Origin: Clostridium cellulovorans 743B
Lineage (GTDB): Bacteria > Bacillota > Clostridia > Clostridiales > Clostridiaceae
Assembly: GCF_000145275.1 (NCBI RefSeq)
Contig: NC_014393.1
Location: 3,038,001 to 3,102,000, forward strand
Reading direction: 5' to 3'
Length of the DNA: 64,000 nucleotides
Shown here piece after piece: positions 63,669-64,000 of the stretch. The translations under genes were made by a program, and so were the position numbers. Each line of letters begins with the position of its first letter. Position 1 is the first letter of the stretch. The notes beneath the pieces were generated by a model. It had not been told where the DNA came from. It saw nothing but the letters and a program-made list of their open reading frames with translations, and did not search any database.

Positions 63669-64000
63669 ACAATTCCCCCTTTATCACTTCAGGTTTCAGT
63701 AAAACAGATTCCAATTGAGTATTTTTCTTGGTTAAACATATCATCCACGGATTATAACTTGCTTTTTAACAAGATTAATTAAGATTCCTAAATATGTATA
63801 TTGTCTGGTCTATATTTTTATTACATTCTTTATCAGTAGCTACATTTATAAATAAAAACCACTGATCAGCAATTAAAAACATGCTAATCAGTGGTTTTTA
63901 TTTAAACACAGCAAAATATAACTAATACGAACTCTTTATATGTATTGAGTAAATTAACCCGTTGTGCTAGTTAAATACGCTGGCAATACTTACAAATAGA
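63669..64000. other. 332-base region with a terminator and no gene
   Basis: Upstream of the 590-residue gene. Apart from the hairpin at 63851-63900, I see no ORF with a ribosome binding site and no RNA motif. The promoter of the 590-residue gene probably lies in the first 180 bases. Confidence 0.5.
63851..63900. terminator. bidirectional intrinsic terminator at the right edge
   Basis: ATAAAAACCACTGAT (63851-63865) pairs with ATCAGTGGTTTTTAT (63886-63900), with inner AGCA/TGCT pairs. T-runs lie on both sides. On the minus strand it would end a gene entering from the right. Confidence 0.8.

Overview
The window looks like a chromosomal segment of a low-GC Gram-positive anaerobe, most likely Clostridium sensu stricto. 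The evidence is very AT-rich DNA, AGGAGG-type ribosome binding sites, frequent GTG/TTG starts, short intrinsic terminators, LPXTG wall anchors, YheC/YheD-type ATP-grasp proteins typical of spore formers, and a ferredoxin-domain protein. Most genes are on the minus strand.

Layout. (1) 1-10.8 kb is mixed housekeeping and accessory DNA: a UvrD-type helicase with an inserted DEDDh exonuclease, an ArsC/Spx-like protein, a BltD-like acetyltransferase behind a leader-peptide attenuator, an IS256-family element, a second acetyltransferase, an XRE/DUF5680 regulator and an S66 peptidase. (2) 11-23 kb holds an IS200-type element, a tandem AraC/effector-domain duplication in which one copy lost its DNA-binding part, a serine/threonine kinase next to a zinc-ribbon protein, a 4Fe-4S protein, an MFS transporter with an ABC-F ATPase behind a leader ORF and two related terminators, O-acetylhomoserine sulfhydrylase, and a PadR/DUF2812 pair with two palindromic operators. 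(3) 23.2-34.2 kb carries two huge wall-anchored arabinan-degrading proteins: LamG-GH43, and GH51-LamG-GH43. The second has lost its 5' end at a junction with a response-regulator gene.

(4) 34.1-49.6 kb is a sensory block. A PAS histidine kinase, a REC-HDOD protein, a REC protein and a truncated REC form one operon. A divergent chemoreceptor follows, then a near-complete chemosensory set (MCP, CheY, CheA, CheW, MCP, CheR, CheB) with no flagellar genes in view. (5) 49.6-59.8 kb contains a CrtC/AttH-like lipocalin-fold protein and then the most unusual block: two MurF-like amide ligases, a small HAD phosphatase and four consecutive YheC/YheD-type ATP-grasp proteins, the last of which seems catalytically dead. 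ATP-grasp plus Mur-ligase is the combination found fused in cyanophycin synthetase, so an unrecognised peptide-ligating pathway, perhaps sporulation-linked, is a reasonable hypothesis. (6) 60-64 kb has an acetyltransferase, a YkvA-family protein and two unrecognised genes.

The points most worth checking are the chimeric junction near 34.17 kb, the ATP-grasp/Mur-ligase cluster, and the two leader-attenuator systems upstream of the BltD-like acetyltransferase and the ABC-F gene. No tRNA, rRNA or CRISPR array was seen.
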